A stretch of 64,000 nt of DNA from Tranzscheliella williamsii (Eukaryota > Basidiomycota > Ustilaginomycetes > Ustilaginales > Ustilaginaceae), in the NCBI GenBank assembly GCA_023212725.1, contig JALBYF010000033.1, forward strand, positions 62,001 through 126,000, given 5' to 3'. Below are positions 1 through 10,720 of this stretch, piece by piece. Position 1 is the first letter of the stretch; the number at the start of each line of letters is the position of its first letter. Both the position numbers and the translations under genes were made by a program. The notes under the pieces are model-generated. The model saw nothing but the letters and a program-made list of their open reading frames with translations. It did not search any database and had not been told where the DNA came from.

Positions 1-1310
1 CGCGGGGTAATTTTCGTCCTTTTCCACCTGTCAGTCACAGTCGCATATAGCAAGCGCCATAGTGACTGGGAATCAAAATTGACCGTGCCCTTACGTGCTT
101 TGCTCTTTTTCTGCCTCGCTTACTGTAACTGCGCTAGAGAGACATTTGGCCGGATGAGAGAAAAATAGAAAACAGCAGCGCTCACAGTCTCGGAACCCTC
201 ACATCCAAACAAAATCGACTGGCATGGCGCCGAACTGGGACTGATGCCAAGCGGAAGATGGCCCGCACACGCGCGTTCTCAAGCTATTGTGATTCACATT
301 TGATTCAATTTGGTAGATGTGTTTTTGTTTTCCATCTCCATGCGTCACGCGCTTCACTCCTACTGCCTCTGTCTGGGTTTTCGCACGTTCATGATTCGAG
401 CTGACCTCGCCAAGCCGGATCGCAACGGTTGCATGACGGCCACGGCACCACTTACCGCTCAGCTGCATGATCGCCTGTCTCGATAGCAAGCGTTACGTTC
501 CTTTCTCCGTTTCCTTGGATCGCCCTCAGGTGACACTGCAGGAATCCGGCTTTGCTGGACCTGGCTCGATCGCCTTACCATTCCTGAGATCTATCTCGGC
601 AGTCGTAGTGCGAAGGCAGTAGTGTGTTTGTAGGCTCGAGGTGCAGCAGCAGCTACAGCTGCTGTATAGCCGAGTCGCTACGCGGGGAAAAGGGGGAAGT
701 CAAAGAACCGACGGGCCGTTGGCAAAGACCGTGTGTGTGACTGTGACTGTGTTGACTGTGACTGTGACTGTGACTGTTGTGACTAGCACCCCGCACGGGC
801 GTGCCCGCATCGGCCTAAGCGTGCTTGGCCCATGTTTTTCCCAGACTACGGCATGAACGCTTTGCCAAGTTTCTCCAGACTCCGCATTACGTGCGTTGGT
901 GGCGCTTCATGCCCCAAGCGCTTTTTCACTCACACTGCTCTTTTCCACTTGGCGCAACACACGCCCTCGATCTACTCGAAAACAGACACTCTACATACAG
1001 GATCGAGGCAAGCAGAATGTATGACACATATGCCTACCTCGCTGCACACCGCGCCCGGGACGACGGAGCAATGTTGTTGAATCAGCAGACGCGGTGTCCG
1101 AGGGGTTCGTTCCGTAGACGCCTTTCTACTTGCCCCCCTCGGGAACGATAGGTCTATGCTATCCCTCAACAACCTTCTCCATCATCCTCGTTTGAAACCA
1201 TTCCCTTCGCCCATTCTTTGCCCTCTCTCTTTATCTGACCCAACCCTGCAACGTCCATCCACCTCTATCCTACCTAAGTGCAGGCTACATAGGCGTAGCG
1301 ACCAATCGCA
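1..1310. other. Gene-free left edge and promoter of the acetate transporter-like gene
   Basis: I find no convincing coding sequence here; the open frames are short and resemble no family. A TGTGAC-type simple repeat lies at 731-784. The last 150 bases before the ATG at 1311 are pyrimidine-rich, as is common in fungal leaders. Confidence 0.6.
731..784. repeat. (TGTGAC)n microsatellite
   Basis: The stretch consists of imperfect repeats of the hexamer TGTGAC, interrupted once by TGTTGAC. Shorter runs of the same hexamer or its complement occur at about 31-42, 51721-51740, 52341-52354, 54036-54049 and 54151-54162, always between genes. Confidence 0.85.
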
Positions 1311-2240
1311 ATGGCGGCCAACTACAAGCATCCTAGCCTGCTCCAGCAGTTCGGACTGAAGAAAGATCCCAACTCAGGCGAGCATGTTACCACTTCTCAA
1401 GGCCACAAGTTGACGCGAACCGTCACGGCTGGCGGCCACGATGTGGACTCTTCCCAGCCCGGTTTCCCCGTCTACCATCGCAAGATCGCAAAGTAAGTTG
1501 CCATGGCTCCCCCATATCTGGTCCTATCTAACTGACTTTGTCTAACCTTGATTTGACTCAAACTACAGCCCCTTTCCTCTGGTCTGCATCAGCACGGGAG
1601 CATCACTGCTCATGCTCGGTTTGGTCTTGATTCAGAACCGTGGAGTCCAAAACCCTGCCATTTGTAAGTCTACCAAAAACTAGTCAAGCACATCTATTCG
1701 TGTCGTTGCTAACGCTCCTGTTCGGTGGCGGATACAGACATGGTGATTGCCCTCCCCCTCGGAATGGTTGGCAATTTTACCGCCTGCATGTTTGCTTTTG
1801 CTGAAGGCTCCACGTACTTAGCTACCATTTCTGGCAGTCTTGCTGGTCTTCTTGGCGGCACTTCGCTCCTTTTCCTCCCCTGGACCGGCATCCAGAGTGC
1901 CTATTTGACCGGAGCTGCCAGCCAGATGGCTGGCCTCAACGAGTACTACCGCGCCGCAGCCCTTGTCTTCTTCGTCTCGATGATTCCCATCTTTCTGATC
2001 TTCCTCGCTTCCTTCCGAACCTCGATGCCAGTCGCCACAGCTGCGCTCTTCATCGTAATTGCTCTCGGCTGCCTCGGCGGTGGCTACATTACAGGCATTC
2101 CCAACCACACCATTCTCGAAGTCAGCGGCGCTTTCTTCATTATGATCGGTGTCTTACTCTTCTACTCTGCCCTTTCCGTCATGCTTGCCGAAGAAGGCGC
2201 GCACATCCTGCCCGTCTTCCCGCTTGCCAGATGCGACTAG
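1311..2240 (+). CDS. GPR1/FUN34/YaaH-family acetate transporter-like membrane protein
   Basis: Three exons, 1311-1492, 1569-1663 and 1738-2240, join in frame to give 259 residues. Both introns have GTAAGT donors and CAG acceptors; the second has a GCTAAC branch-like sequence. About 60 hydrophilic residues precede a run of hydrophobic segments consistent with six membrane spans. The family's N-terminal NPAPLGL signature appears as NPFPLV at the start of exon 2, and the C-terminus ends ILPVFPLAR, like the LPVG tail of the family. Known members (yeast Ady2, Aspergillus AcpA, Yarrowia Gpr1) move or sense acetate, or possibly ammonium, at the plasma membrane. The signature is degenerate, so the family is likely but the substrate is open. 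Confidence 0.75.
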
Positions 2241-2722
2241 CGCATTCAGCTCTTTCCTCCACTATCTGCGCGACCACAGCGACAAACACCCTTCCCTGCG
2301 CGATTTGGAATGCTACATAAACGATGCTCATCTTCCTCGTCCCATTCAATGTCTGCGACTTCCCGTCCTGTCACACTGTCCTGTCAAGCTAATCGAAATC
2401 CGTCCCCGCAGTATATTAATAATATAACCCTTTGCCAGAGCGTTGCGGACCTCTCACCTGAGAATAAAGCGATATAGGCGGGAGTAGATAAACACCTTTC
2501 CGTCTTTGCCAGTTGTACTATACATCCGCGTCGCCCTGAGCTGTTGTCGAATTCTCTTATCTGATTGCCGATGCGTGGCAACTGAGCGAGCTGGATTCCT
2601 GAATCCTCACAGTTCTCGAACTTCTTGGCGAATTACTGAGCCATCTCGTCGACGTTGTCCTCTCAGTACTACAATATACTTCACCACCGCCTCCCGTCTG
2701 TTGCTGTCCACACGCTGAGAGG
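2241..2722. other. Intergenic region, terminator side of the transporter and promoter of the decarboxylase
   Basis: There is no coding signal. It separates two genes on the same strand and must hold the 3' end of one and the promoter of the next. I see no TATA box or other clear element. Confidence 0.5.
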
Positions 2723-4481
2723 ATGGATATCGAAAGGTAGGTCATGTGACCGATGTGCACTTCGTCTTGGGAAGGAAGCACTGAAATCTGTTCTTTCTCC
2801 TTCGTGGCCATGTCTTGTGCCCTCAAGCTTTCGGAAGGCAGGCTATGCCGCTGTCGATCGCATCTGCGACTATTATGCGTCTCTGGAGAGCCGTCCGGTG
2901 GCGGCACAGGTCGAGCCTGGGTTTTTGTCAGCGGCGATCCCAGATGCGCCACCCGAGGAGCCCGAGGCGTGGGAGAGCATCGACGCCGACTACCACAATA
3001 AGATTATGCCCGGCATTACGCACTGGCAGCACCCCAACTTCTACGCTTACTTTCCCTGCAACGCCTCATTCGAGGGCGCAATTGCCGATCTCTATTGTGC
3101 TGCTATATCCAATCCAGGCTTCAACTGGAGCTGCTCGCCGTCGGTCACCGAGCTCGAGATCATCATGGTCGACTGGGTTGCCAAGATGCTAGGCCTCGAC
3201 GAAGCCTTCCTCTCCACCAGCAGCTCGCGCACCGGCGGGGGCATCATACTAGGCTCCGCCAGCGAGGTGGCTCTCACGGTCGCAATCGCTGCAAGGGAGC
3301 GGTGCCTCCGGTTGCTCGAGGCCGACTATCCGCCGCCGGACGCAGTGTCAACCGCGAACGGAGACAGCGCTGCGACGACCCAGGCTGCCCTTGATCCGGA
3401 CACGCAGACCGGTTCCAACGGTCGTACCGCCTCAGAAGTCGGTAACCAGGCCACGCCCAATGCGAACACACAACTGGCTCGCTGGAGGGGAGATCTCACC
3501 TCCAGGCTGGTTATGTATGGCACCACCCAGACCCACTCGATAGGCGCCAAGGCGGCATTGATGCTCGGCCTCGACTTTCGCGCTTTGCCTGTCACCAAGG
3601 AGGACGGCTACGCTCTGCGTGGCTCCACACTCAAAGCGGCTATCGAAGAGGATGAAGCGCAGGGCCGCGTGCCATTCATGCTGATCGGTACGGTGGGAAC
3701 GACATCTTCCGGCGCGGTTGATGAGCTGGGGGAGATTGTGGAGATCACGAAGGGGCGGCCGACGCTGTGGCTGCACATTGACGCGGCGTACGCGGGCGTG
3801 TGCCTGTCGCTGCCCGAGATGCGAGCGCAGGCGCACCTGGCCGCCATCAACCAATACGCGGACTCGTTTAGCACCAACCTGCACAAGTGGGGGCTGGTCC
3901 AGTTCGACTGCTCGCCGCTGCACGTGCGCGACCGCGGCGACCTGGCGCGCGCGCTCACCGTCACGCCCGACTACCTCCGCACCAAGCATGGCGACGCCGG
4001 CAACGTCCTCGACCTGCGCAACCTCCAGCTCTCCCTCGGCCGCCGCTTCCGCAGCCTCAAGGTCTGGTTCGTCCTCCGCTCCTTCGGCCAGACCGGCTTC
4101 CGTCGTCACCTCCAGCACTCCATGCAGCTCGCCCGCGTCTTTGAGCAGCATCTCCGTAACGATGCCTCCAGCCTCTTCCAAATCGTCGCACAGCCCCGCT
4201 GGGCTCTTGTCGTCTTCCGCATCAGGCCCCCAACAACCAACGCCGACAACAGCGTGGACCTCGACAAGCTCAATCACGTCTTCTGGGACAACTTGCAGAC
4301 ACTCTCCGCCCAATTCCTCTTGACGCAGACAAGTCTCCCCGAAGTCGGCTTCTGCATCCGCTTCGTGGTAGGCAGCCCGAGGACCTCACAGGAACACGTC
4401 GAGAAGACCTGGGAACTGATCGCTCAAACGGCACGACAAACATGGAGCAAGTATTCCGCGCCAGATCCCTTTGAGGGCTAG
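2723..4481 (+). CDS. PLP-dependent aromatic-L-amino-acid decarboxylase (group II)
   Basis: The start lies in a 14-nt first exon, 2723-2736 (ATG GAT ATC GAA AG). A GTAGGT donor at 2737 and an AAG acceptor at 2827 remove 91 bases, and exon 2 runs 2828-4481, giving 555 residues. The joined N-terminus MDIESFRKAGY matches the conserved MD..EFRKRG opening of the family; the open frame further upstream has only a TTG and no homology. The substrate-loop motif THWQHPNFYAYFP, the GSASE motif, HIDAAYAG and the PLP lysine in NLHKWGLVQFDCS (about Lys358) are all present. A disordered insert of about 55 residues, rich in Thr/Asn/Ala, lies before RLVMYGTTQTHSI. Family members decarboxylate tryptophan, DOPA or tyrosine in the cytosol; the substrate cannot be read from sequence alone. 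Confidence 0.88.
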
Positions 4482-4592
4482 ATGAACGTCACGTTGGAAA
4501 CCGTTGCCATTGCAAGCTGCGATCGAGACCTAGTTCGATTGCTCAAGATTGTGAATGTTAATGCAATTAACGGCAGGTGTGGCCGATGGCTC

Positions 4593-5504
4593 TTACTTGA
4601 GCGGACTAAATGGGAGAGGACGCATGATCTGGGCGTGCATTTTGTCGATAAGCTTGACCGTTTGACTGACGGTGTCATTCCAGGTCTCAACTTGCCAGGC
4701 AAGGTCTCTCGTCCTCTTTCGCTCTTCCAAGGAAGGGTATTCCCAGATGTGAAACACGGTGTGCAGCCCGCCGATCTGGGTGAACCACGCGCCGATTGGC
4801 TCCACGAACTTGCGTCGGGCTTCTAGGCCACGCCTCCAGTGCTGCTCCCACTCGAGCAAGTGTCCTGGCTTGAGATGGTAGGTTCGCAGCTCGTAGAGGC
4901 CGTTGGTGGTCCTTGGCGGACTGGATGGCCAGAAGCTAAATTCTTGGGTGAGCCAGTTGGAACGGTTGGAAAGCAGGGGTCGGAGACGCTGGGTGAATTT
5001 TTGGAAGTCCGGGTCGTCCCTCAACGCTTGTTCGGCCTTGTCGTAGCCCGAGTAGCCATCGTACTCCCAGATATGGTAAAACGTCTCGAGGTCGCCAACA
5101 ATGACTTCCCAACTGCCTGTTAGCCTCATCGGCAAACCCTTGTCAGCAAGTTTGGGAAAGTAGTCAGTGATCAACGCGCGGTACTCGTCCGATTTTCCCG
5201 GTGACACATTTTGCCTCTGGATCTCATGGATGTATTTGCCCCTTGCGACCTGGTTGGAGTGAGACTGGGTAGTGACCCCTTCGGCTTTGGCTTCATCAGA
5301 ACCATGCAGAATGGACTTGAGCAGGCCTTGCTTTGGTTGCTGCGCCTGCTCTCGGCCAGCGGAGGGAGCCTGATCGGAGAAAGTAGGGCTCGAAGGGAGG
5401 ATCAAAGATCGAAAAGCTACCGACTTGGCGGCCGGGCTGGGACTGTTGCGTGCCCAGGTTCGGGCTGCCGCGCGCAGGGTGCGGCCGGCAAGTGCTGTGG
5501 ACAT
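4593..5504 (-). CDS. NIPSNAP-family mitochondrial protein
   Basis: A single exon encodes 303 residues. The first 35 or so are rich in Arg, Ala and Ser with few acids, as in a mitochondrial presequence. Two NIPSNAP repeats follow: about residues 88-190 (KYIHEIQRQNVSPGK, FYHIWEYDGY) and 198-303 (GLYELRTYHLKPGHLLEWE, VFHIWEYPSLEER). The paired HIWEY motifs and the YELRTY start are typical. NIPSNAP proteins are mitochondrial, with proposed roles in mitophagy signalling and metabolism; their biochemical activity is not settled. The gene ends 111 bases from the end of the decarboxylase, tail to tail, and is divergent from the Pil1 gene. Confidence 0.88.
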   Translation of the reverse strand: MSTALAGRTLRAAARTWARNSPSPAAKSVAFRSLILPSSPTFSDQAPSAGREQAQQPKQGLLKSILHGSDEAKAEGVTTQSHSNQVARGKYIHEIQRQNVSPGKSDEYRALITDYFPKLADKGLPMRLTGSWEVIVGDLETFYHIWEYDGYSGYDKAEQALRDDPDFQKFTQRLRPLLSNRSNWLTQEFSFWPSSPPRTTNGLYELRTYHLKPGHLLEWEQHWRRGLEARRKFVEPIGAWFTQIGGLHTVFHIWEYPSLEERKRTRDLAWQVETWNDTVSQTVKLIDKMHAQIMRPLPFSPLK

Positions 5505-6199
5505 GTTGCAGAAGCTTAGGCTTCTCCTTGCCTCAATCGCTTATGCCCTAGTCGGGATGCAATTCGGTTTGGCGCGAAGATCTGAGTGAAGAGGCAAGTG
5601 ATGGGTGGGAGTAGGATAGCGTTGCTTGGCTACCCAACGCTCGAGCCATGCAGAGACGACTCCAAAACCGTTGGTCAGTCTTGACTTGACTTGCCGTTGC
5701 ATCAACTGGATTTGCGGGGTCCAGACTTCACTCCGTCTCTGAATTGCTTTGCGAGTGCTTCACGTGACGTCAACACACAGGACAGAGAGGAATTGAGTTG
5801 TAGAGTGGAAAGGCGGTACGGGGTTGGATAGCTGGTCTCGCACGACAAAAGCATGTTCCTTACAAGTATTTCTTTGGTTTGCCGGCACACGGCTTGGCGT
5901 CATCGCTTGCGTGGAAGTCGCCCTTTCCTCCTCAAGCAGTGTGTCTCGGTTGACCCCGGCCAAAATTGGGCCAGAATTGTGCACAGCCCTGAACCGTCAC
6001 TTTGCAACTAGGCAGGGCTACTTTCCTCTCTTTCTCCAACGATCACCAGGTCCTCACCGATCCTCATCCATCCGACACACAACAGGGGTTGACACACGTA
6101 CTTTCGTCGCAGGACGCCTTAACGCTTCGCTTTGACACAGAGTCAGATCACGCTTCGCCCGCATCGCACGCATCGCAGGGGCTGTCCAGTAGCGACAGC
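5505..6199. other. Divergent promoter region between NIPSNAP and Pil1 genes
   Basis: There is no coding sequence. The open frame of Pil1 continues upstream to a TTG near 6002, but contains no ATG before 6200. The region carries an overlapping E-box/CRE-like site at 5761-5772. Confidence 0.6.
5761..5772. promoter_or_regulatory. Overlapping CACGTG E-box and TGACGTCA CRE-like site
   Basis: CACGTG at 5761-5766 overlaps a perfect TGACGTCA at 5765-5772. These are the core sites of bHLH factors of the Cbf1 type and of bZIP/CREB-ATF factors. The site lies about 257 bases upstream of the NIPSNAP start and 430 bases upstream of Pil1. Function is inferred from the motif only. Confidence 0.4.
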
Positions 6200-8320
6200 A
6201 TGTCGTTCCTTCGAAAGGCGCAGCAAACTGTCGCCCATACATCCAAGCTGCCTGCTTTGGGAAACAAGGATCTCAGAGCTTTGCAGGATGTTATCACTAC
6301 CGAAAAGAATTTTATCCAGGCGAACACACGGGCCGCTTCTGACTTCAAAAAGAACGCCGAAGCATTCAAGGCCTGGTCTGCCAACGAAGGAGATGACCTC
6401 AACGACGTCGTCGGTAAGGTATCCCTACTTTACGACCACTACTCAGCATCTCAGAATCGTCTGAATTCCCATCTGGGCACCGTCCGTCTGCACTTCAAGT
6501 CGATCAGGACTAGAGAAGAGGCCCTAGCCGATCTCAAATCACGCAAACGCTCCCTCGGCTCCGATATCGACAAGGTGGAACGCAAGCTCGCAAAAATGGG
6601 CCCCGAGAACAAGGAGCTGATGAGGGTCACTGCCCAGCTAAAAGACATGAGGAACGAAATGGAAGGTCTACGCATCGAAGTCATGAACGAGGAAGCTGCC
6701 ATCGGCGATTTCAAGCGTAGGACAGCGAAGGAGGCTCTAAGCATCAAGTCCGGCGCCTTGCTAGAATTGGCAGAGAAACTCACCATCATCGCGGAACTTT
6801 CCAAGGTCATTCTTGATGAGATCCCCCTGCAGCCTACCCAGCCAGGTATGCCACGTGCCGAATACCTTTCCTACGCAAGGACCGAGTCTCTCTTGCAGGA
6901 AGGCACCCGGTGTATAGCCGACGTCGCTTTTACTCCTTCTGGGCCCTCTGTCGGCATCCCCCGTTTCGGCGACATGTCGATCGCAGATAGCACCGCCAAC
7001 GATTCGAGGGAGCTCGGTCATCAATATGGGATCAACGACAGCAATCCTTACCACAACGCTGCACAGCAGCACAGTGACAGTGGCATGCGCGGAGATACCG
7101 GATACAGTCCCCCCGCTCTCAGTAGCGAAGACGTGGCACGTACGCCCATTTATGCCGCTCATGCCGCAAGATCGCCGTGGGCGCAGGACGCAGAGCAAGC
7201 TCTTTCTGACCCTGCGGGCAATGAATGGGATCAAGGGCCTTCAGACAATGCTGCTAACACATCTTCAGCTGCTGCCGCTGCTGCTTTGGCTGCCACTGCT
7301 GGCACTGATCTTAATGCCGATCCTTCGCATGGCCATTCACAGCAACACGACGGCGGCTTCCTGATGCAGACAGGCCATTCCGGTTCCGGATCAGCCGGGG
7401 CAGGGCCGCAGACAGGCTCGAATCGTAACAGCGGGGATAATCAAAGCGCCCATCGCGGACCCACCGATTACGCTGCCCAGGGATCAGCCAACGCGACACA
7501 TTCAGCCGACGGGCGTCATTCTGACGCCTATGATGGGTACGAAGCCTCCTACAGCCCACAACACGAAACCGGCCTGCCCGCACCGCCTCCAATGCTAGCT
7601 GCACCCACGCTTCCGCCCCTGCGCACGGCTTCTCCGTTGAACGAGTCTTCGGCAGCTGGCACCAACGGGGCCGGTCCAGCTGTCGCCCATGCCTCCTCGC
7701 TCGCTGATCAGGGCGCAGTTGATGACTCTGCCTACTTCCAGTCCATTGGAAGCACCAGGGCTATGCAAGAAGCTGTGCGCAGGCCCACTTCGCCCATGAC
7801 CAGCGCCAACCGTGCCTCCTCGTATGGTGCTTTATCTCCCGCTGCCGCGCAGGTTTCTGGCGGGGCAGAGGGCAAGAAAGTCACGGCTGCCGCCTTCCGT
7901 CGCGGGTTCAACCGCAATCCCTCGAGTCAGGCCAACATGACCATGTCGCCTTCCACGTCCGGCTCTGGGATGGGATACGACGAACCTGGCGCTTCGCAGC
8001 CTCTGCCTGTGCCGCCTGGGGCGTACACCAGCACGACGCCCGAGTCGGACTCGCTCACGCAGCCGCTGCACATTCAGAAGCGCAACTCTGACTCGCACAA
8101 TCCGCTCATGGAGGCAGCTGCTGCCGGCGCACCTGCGCATTTGCAGGGGCGACGCTACTCGAACGACCTGCACTTGTCCGGCTCGGACCACCCTGCGCCG
8201 CCGTATCTGCCGGACCAGGACCAGCAGCAGTATGCGCCGCCCCCGCAACCGCACCGCCAGCCCTCGTCGCAATATGCCGAATACGCCGCCCCACCCCCGC
8301 CTGGCTACGGGCACACGTAG
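6200..8320 (+). CDS. PIL1: Eisosome core component, Pil1/Lsp1-type BAR protein
   Basis: Starting at the first ATG of the frame (6200) gives 706 residues. Residues 1-245 form the Pil1 BAR domain. It begins MSFLRKAQQTVAHTSKLPAL, close to the form usual in basidiomycetes, and continues with NKDLRALQDVITTEKNFIQ, a long charged helical region, and AEYLSYARTESLLQEG. Pil1/Lsp1 proteins assemble under the plasma membrane into eisosomes, which shape furrows and bind PI(4,5)P2. The remaining 460 residues are low-complexity (Ser, Gly, Ala, His, Gln, Pro) and end in a run of Pro and Tyr. That tail is much longer than in yeast Pil1, which has about 340 residues in total. Confidence 0.9.
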   Translation: MSFLRKAQQTVAHTSKLPALGNKDLRALQDVITTEKNFIQANTRAASDFKKNAEAFKAWSANEGDDLNDVVGKVSLLYDHYSASQNRLNSHLGTVRLHFKSIRTREEALADLKSRKRSLGSDIDKVERKLAKMGPENKELMRVTAQLKDMRNEMEGLRIEVMNEEAAIGDFKRRTAKEALSIKSGALLELAEKLTIIAELSKVILDEIPLQPTQPGMPRAEYLSYARTESLLQEGTRCIADVAFTPSGPSVGIPRFGDMSIADSTANDSRELGHQYGINDSNPYHNAAQQHSDSGMRGDTGYSPPALSSEDVARTPIYAAHAARSPWAQDAEQALSDPAGNEWDQGPSDNAANTSSAAAAAALAATAGTDLNADPSHGHSQQHDGGFLMQTGHSGSGSAGAGPQTGSNRNSGDNQSAHRGPTDYAAQGSANATHSADGRHSDAYDGYEASYSPQHETGLPAPPPMLAAPTLPPLRTASPLNESSAAGTNGAGPAVAHASSLADQGAVDDSAYFQSIGSTRAMQEAVRRPTSPMTSANRASSYGALSPAAAQVSGGAEGKKVTAAAFRRGFNRNPSSQANMTMSPSTSGSGMGYDEPGASQPLPVPPGAYTSTTPESDSLTQPLHIQKRNSDSHNPLMEAAAAGAPAHLQGRRYSNDLHLSGSDHPAPPYLPDQDQQQYAPPPQPHRQPSSQYAEYAAPPPPGYGHT

Positions 8321-8679
8321 TCACTTCGCGCAGCTGCGACACCTCCCGCGTCCGAGTATCGCGACCGAGTACTATTGCGTAATTTGCCCTGCAAGACTTC
8401 GCCCGTCGTCGCGACCCCCAATTCACTGTTCCGCTGACCAGCTATGTAATGATACCACTATCAGGAGTACCACTGCGCTTTGCCCTTTATGTGACTGGCA
8501 GATGTGATGCTGGCGGACGTGATGGCATGTTCGGATTATCAGATGCGTGCTAAAGTCAAGTTGTTCTTTAGAGAATAGGCAGATGGGCGGAGCTCTGGCT
8601 GGTGCTGAGTGAGGAGGCGGGGCGGGGATCTATTGTACATGGTTGGGGCGGTGGAAGTGGTGGGAGCAGGGAGCGCGGC
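8321..8679. other. Convergent 3' intergenic region
   Basis: This short spacer separates the ends of the Pil1 and PRPP synthetase genes, which face each other. It should hold both transcript ends. I see no gene. Confidence 0.5.
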
Positions 8680-10008
8680 TCACACGTTGCGTCGGAGGGG
8701 ACTCGAGGCGAACCTGGGCTCGGCGGAGTGGGCTTTGGGGGTTTCGGCGGCGGCGAGCTCGGCTGCTGCGGCCATGGGCGGCGTGGCGGCGGGAGTGTGG
8801 GAGGCGTCCGCGAAGTAGTTCTGCGGGGCGGGGGCGTCGGGCAGCGTGTAGGGGCTGGGCGGGAAACTGCGCGACGCGGACGGGCTGATGGCCCGACTCT
8901 GCGGGTTGCTGGCGGGCGGCACCGGCGAGTGCGAGCCGGACCGCACGGCCGCGGCTGCCGTCGACCGCGACGAGACAGGCTCCTCGTCGTGCTCGTGCCG
9001 GTAGGGTTGCGGCGTATCGTAGGGGACCTGGTTGAAGAGAACCGAGACCGACTCGCCGTAGTGGCTCCGTCGGATCGTCTCCGCGAGGACGTGGGAGATG
9101 TCGATCTCCTCAATCTTGGAACACCGGGCCCGATTGTACGACTGGGGCAAGGTGTTGGTGACGACCAGCTTTTCCAAGCTGCTGTTGGTGATTCGGTCCA
9201 GCGCGGGCCCGGAGAGAATGCCGTGGGTGACGATCGCCAGCACTCTCCGCGCACCGTACTCGATAAGCTTCTGCGCAGCAAGCTCGAGGGTTCCACAGGT
9301 GTCGGCCATGTCGTCGACGAGGATGGCCGTCTTGCCTTCGACGTTGCCGACAAGGACCATGCGCGACACTTCATTGGCACGCTTCCTCTCCTTGTGGAAG
9401 AGGGCAAAGTCGAGCTCCAACCGGTCTGCCAGCGAAGTGGCACGCTTAGCACCACCGGCATCGGGCGAAACGATGACCGAGTTTTCGACATCGACCATTT
9501 CGCGGATGTACTGGAGCGCGGCGGGCTCGGCGTAGAGATTGTCGACGGGGACATCGAAGAAGCCCTGGATCTGGCTGGCGTGGAGGTCCATGGTGATGAC
9601 ATGGTCGCAGCCAGCGTTCTCGAGCATGTTGGCGATGAGCTTGGCAGTGATGGGCGCACGGCTCTTGTCCTTCTTGTCCTGCCTGGCGTAAAAGAAGTGA
9701 GGGATGACAGCCGTGATGCGTTTCGCTGACGCCGTCTTGCAGGCGTGGATCATGATCAACAGTTCCATGAGCGAGGTGTTGGGCGACACGGCAGCACCAG
9801 TGGGGGTAGGTGAGACACACGAGGTGTTGATGATGTAGCAGTCATGCTCGCGAACGGATTCGGCAATGCGGACGATGGACTCGCCCGACTCGTTGCGAGT
9901 GACGGTAGCTTTGCCCAGCGGCTGGCCGAGACGCCGGGCAATAAGAGCGGCGAGCTCGGGGTGGGACGTGCCCGAGAACACCTTGATGCTGCCTGGAACC
10001 GAAGCCAT
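8680..10008 (-). CDS. Ribose-phosphate pyrophosphokinase (PRPP synthetase)
   Basis: The first ATG in frame (10008) gives 442 residues beginning [20 protein letters not shown]; the frame before it starts only at a TTG. The enzyme transfers pyrophosphate from ATP to ribose 5-phosphate to make PRPP for nucleotide, His and Trp synthesis. Seen in order: the ATP/Mg region [13 protein letters not shown] (108-120), [12 protein letters not shown] (141-152), [11 protein letters not shown] and the PRPP-binding loop [13 protein letters not shown] (228-240). Between INTSC and NTSLMELL lies a Pro/Ser-rich insert at about 65-76 not found in animal enzymes; it contains no AG, so it is not an overlooked intron. 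After residue 330 a 110-residue Pro/Ser/Ala tail follows. Yeast has five PRS subunits, some with inserts; I cannot tell which this corresponds to. Confidence 0.92.
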   Translation of the reverse strand: MASVPGSIKVFSGTSHPELAALIARRLGQPLGKATVTRNESGESIVRIAESVREHDCYIINTSCVSPTPTGAAVSPNTSLMELLIMIHACKTASAKRITAVIPHFFYARQDKKDKSRAPITAKLIANMLENAGCDHVITMDLHASQIQGFFDVPVDNLYAEPAALQYIREMVDVENSVIVSPDAGGAKRATSLADRLELDFALFHKERKRANEVSRMVLVGNVEGKTAILVDDMADTCGTLELAAQKLIEYGARRVLAIVTHGILSGPALDRITNSSLEKLVVTNTLPQSYNRARCSKIEEIDISHVLAETIRRSHYGESVSVLFNQVPYDTPQPYRHEHDEEPVSSRSTAAAAVRSGSHSPVPPASNPQSRAISPSASRSFPPSPYTLPDAPAPQNYFADASHTPAATPPMAAAAELAAAETPKAHSAEPRFASSPLRRNV

Positions 10009-10720
10009 GGTCGCTAAGACGAGTCCGCCAGAGATGAAGAGCGAACTGGGGCAAAGAGAGAACGACCAAGGTGACGAGCAGAGCAAAGCAGCTTCGGAAG
10101 ATGTCGACTAAGTTAATGCCCTTCTCGCCTTGCCCACCCAAATCAGTGAGCGAATACCGTGACTGCAACGCCCGTGAACTAAATTTTGCCCTGTAATACA
10201 CAGGACGCAGATCCAGAATCTCATAGCTGGGCCCTTTACTTCCATTCTTGACCGGTCTCGCACGATTGAATTTCACCAGTCTGAGCGGACATTTGCATTG
10301 CCTGATCCGACATCCGCGATTCAGATTCACAATTGGCAGCTAGCACTGTGTTACATCGTCGGGTCCACAAAGCTTCACGTTGACATGCGAGTGTGGCTGT
10401 CACCGCGATCTGCCAAGTTGGACATAAAGCTTAGCAAATCATATCCAGTCACATGTGTGAGTGTGAGCCGCCTGAAACAACTTGCACAGGTTTGTCAGGG
10501 CCATCAACTGATCAGCTAATCCAACAACACTTTCCTGTCTTCCTCTCTTCCTTTAGCCGTCACCCAGGCCGTTCGTTAGCATCCCCTCTACGTATGTTAT
10601 TAGGTGAACTGCATCCCTACCCGTTTTCCCTTAATAGCCCGCTCAATAAACCCGACTGAATTTATTTCGCCTATTCCCAGCAGTGGGCCTATTTCCCAAT
10701 TCTTTTTCATACATCGTGCC
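10009..10720. other. Divergent promoter region between PRPP synthetase and photolyase genes
   Basis: There is no coding sequence. The photolyase frame stays open back to a GTG at 10604, but its first ATG is at 10721. The region must hold both promoters; light control of the photolyase would be expected but no element is evident to me. Confidence 0.5.

Noticed and set aside
9792..9830. Insert in PRPP synthetase as an overlooked intron
   Set aside because: There is a GT but no AG within the insert, and the frame is kept, so it must be translated.
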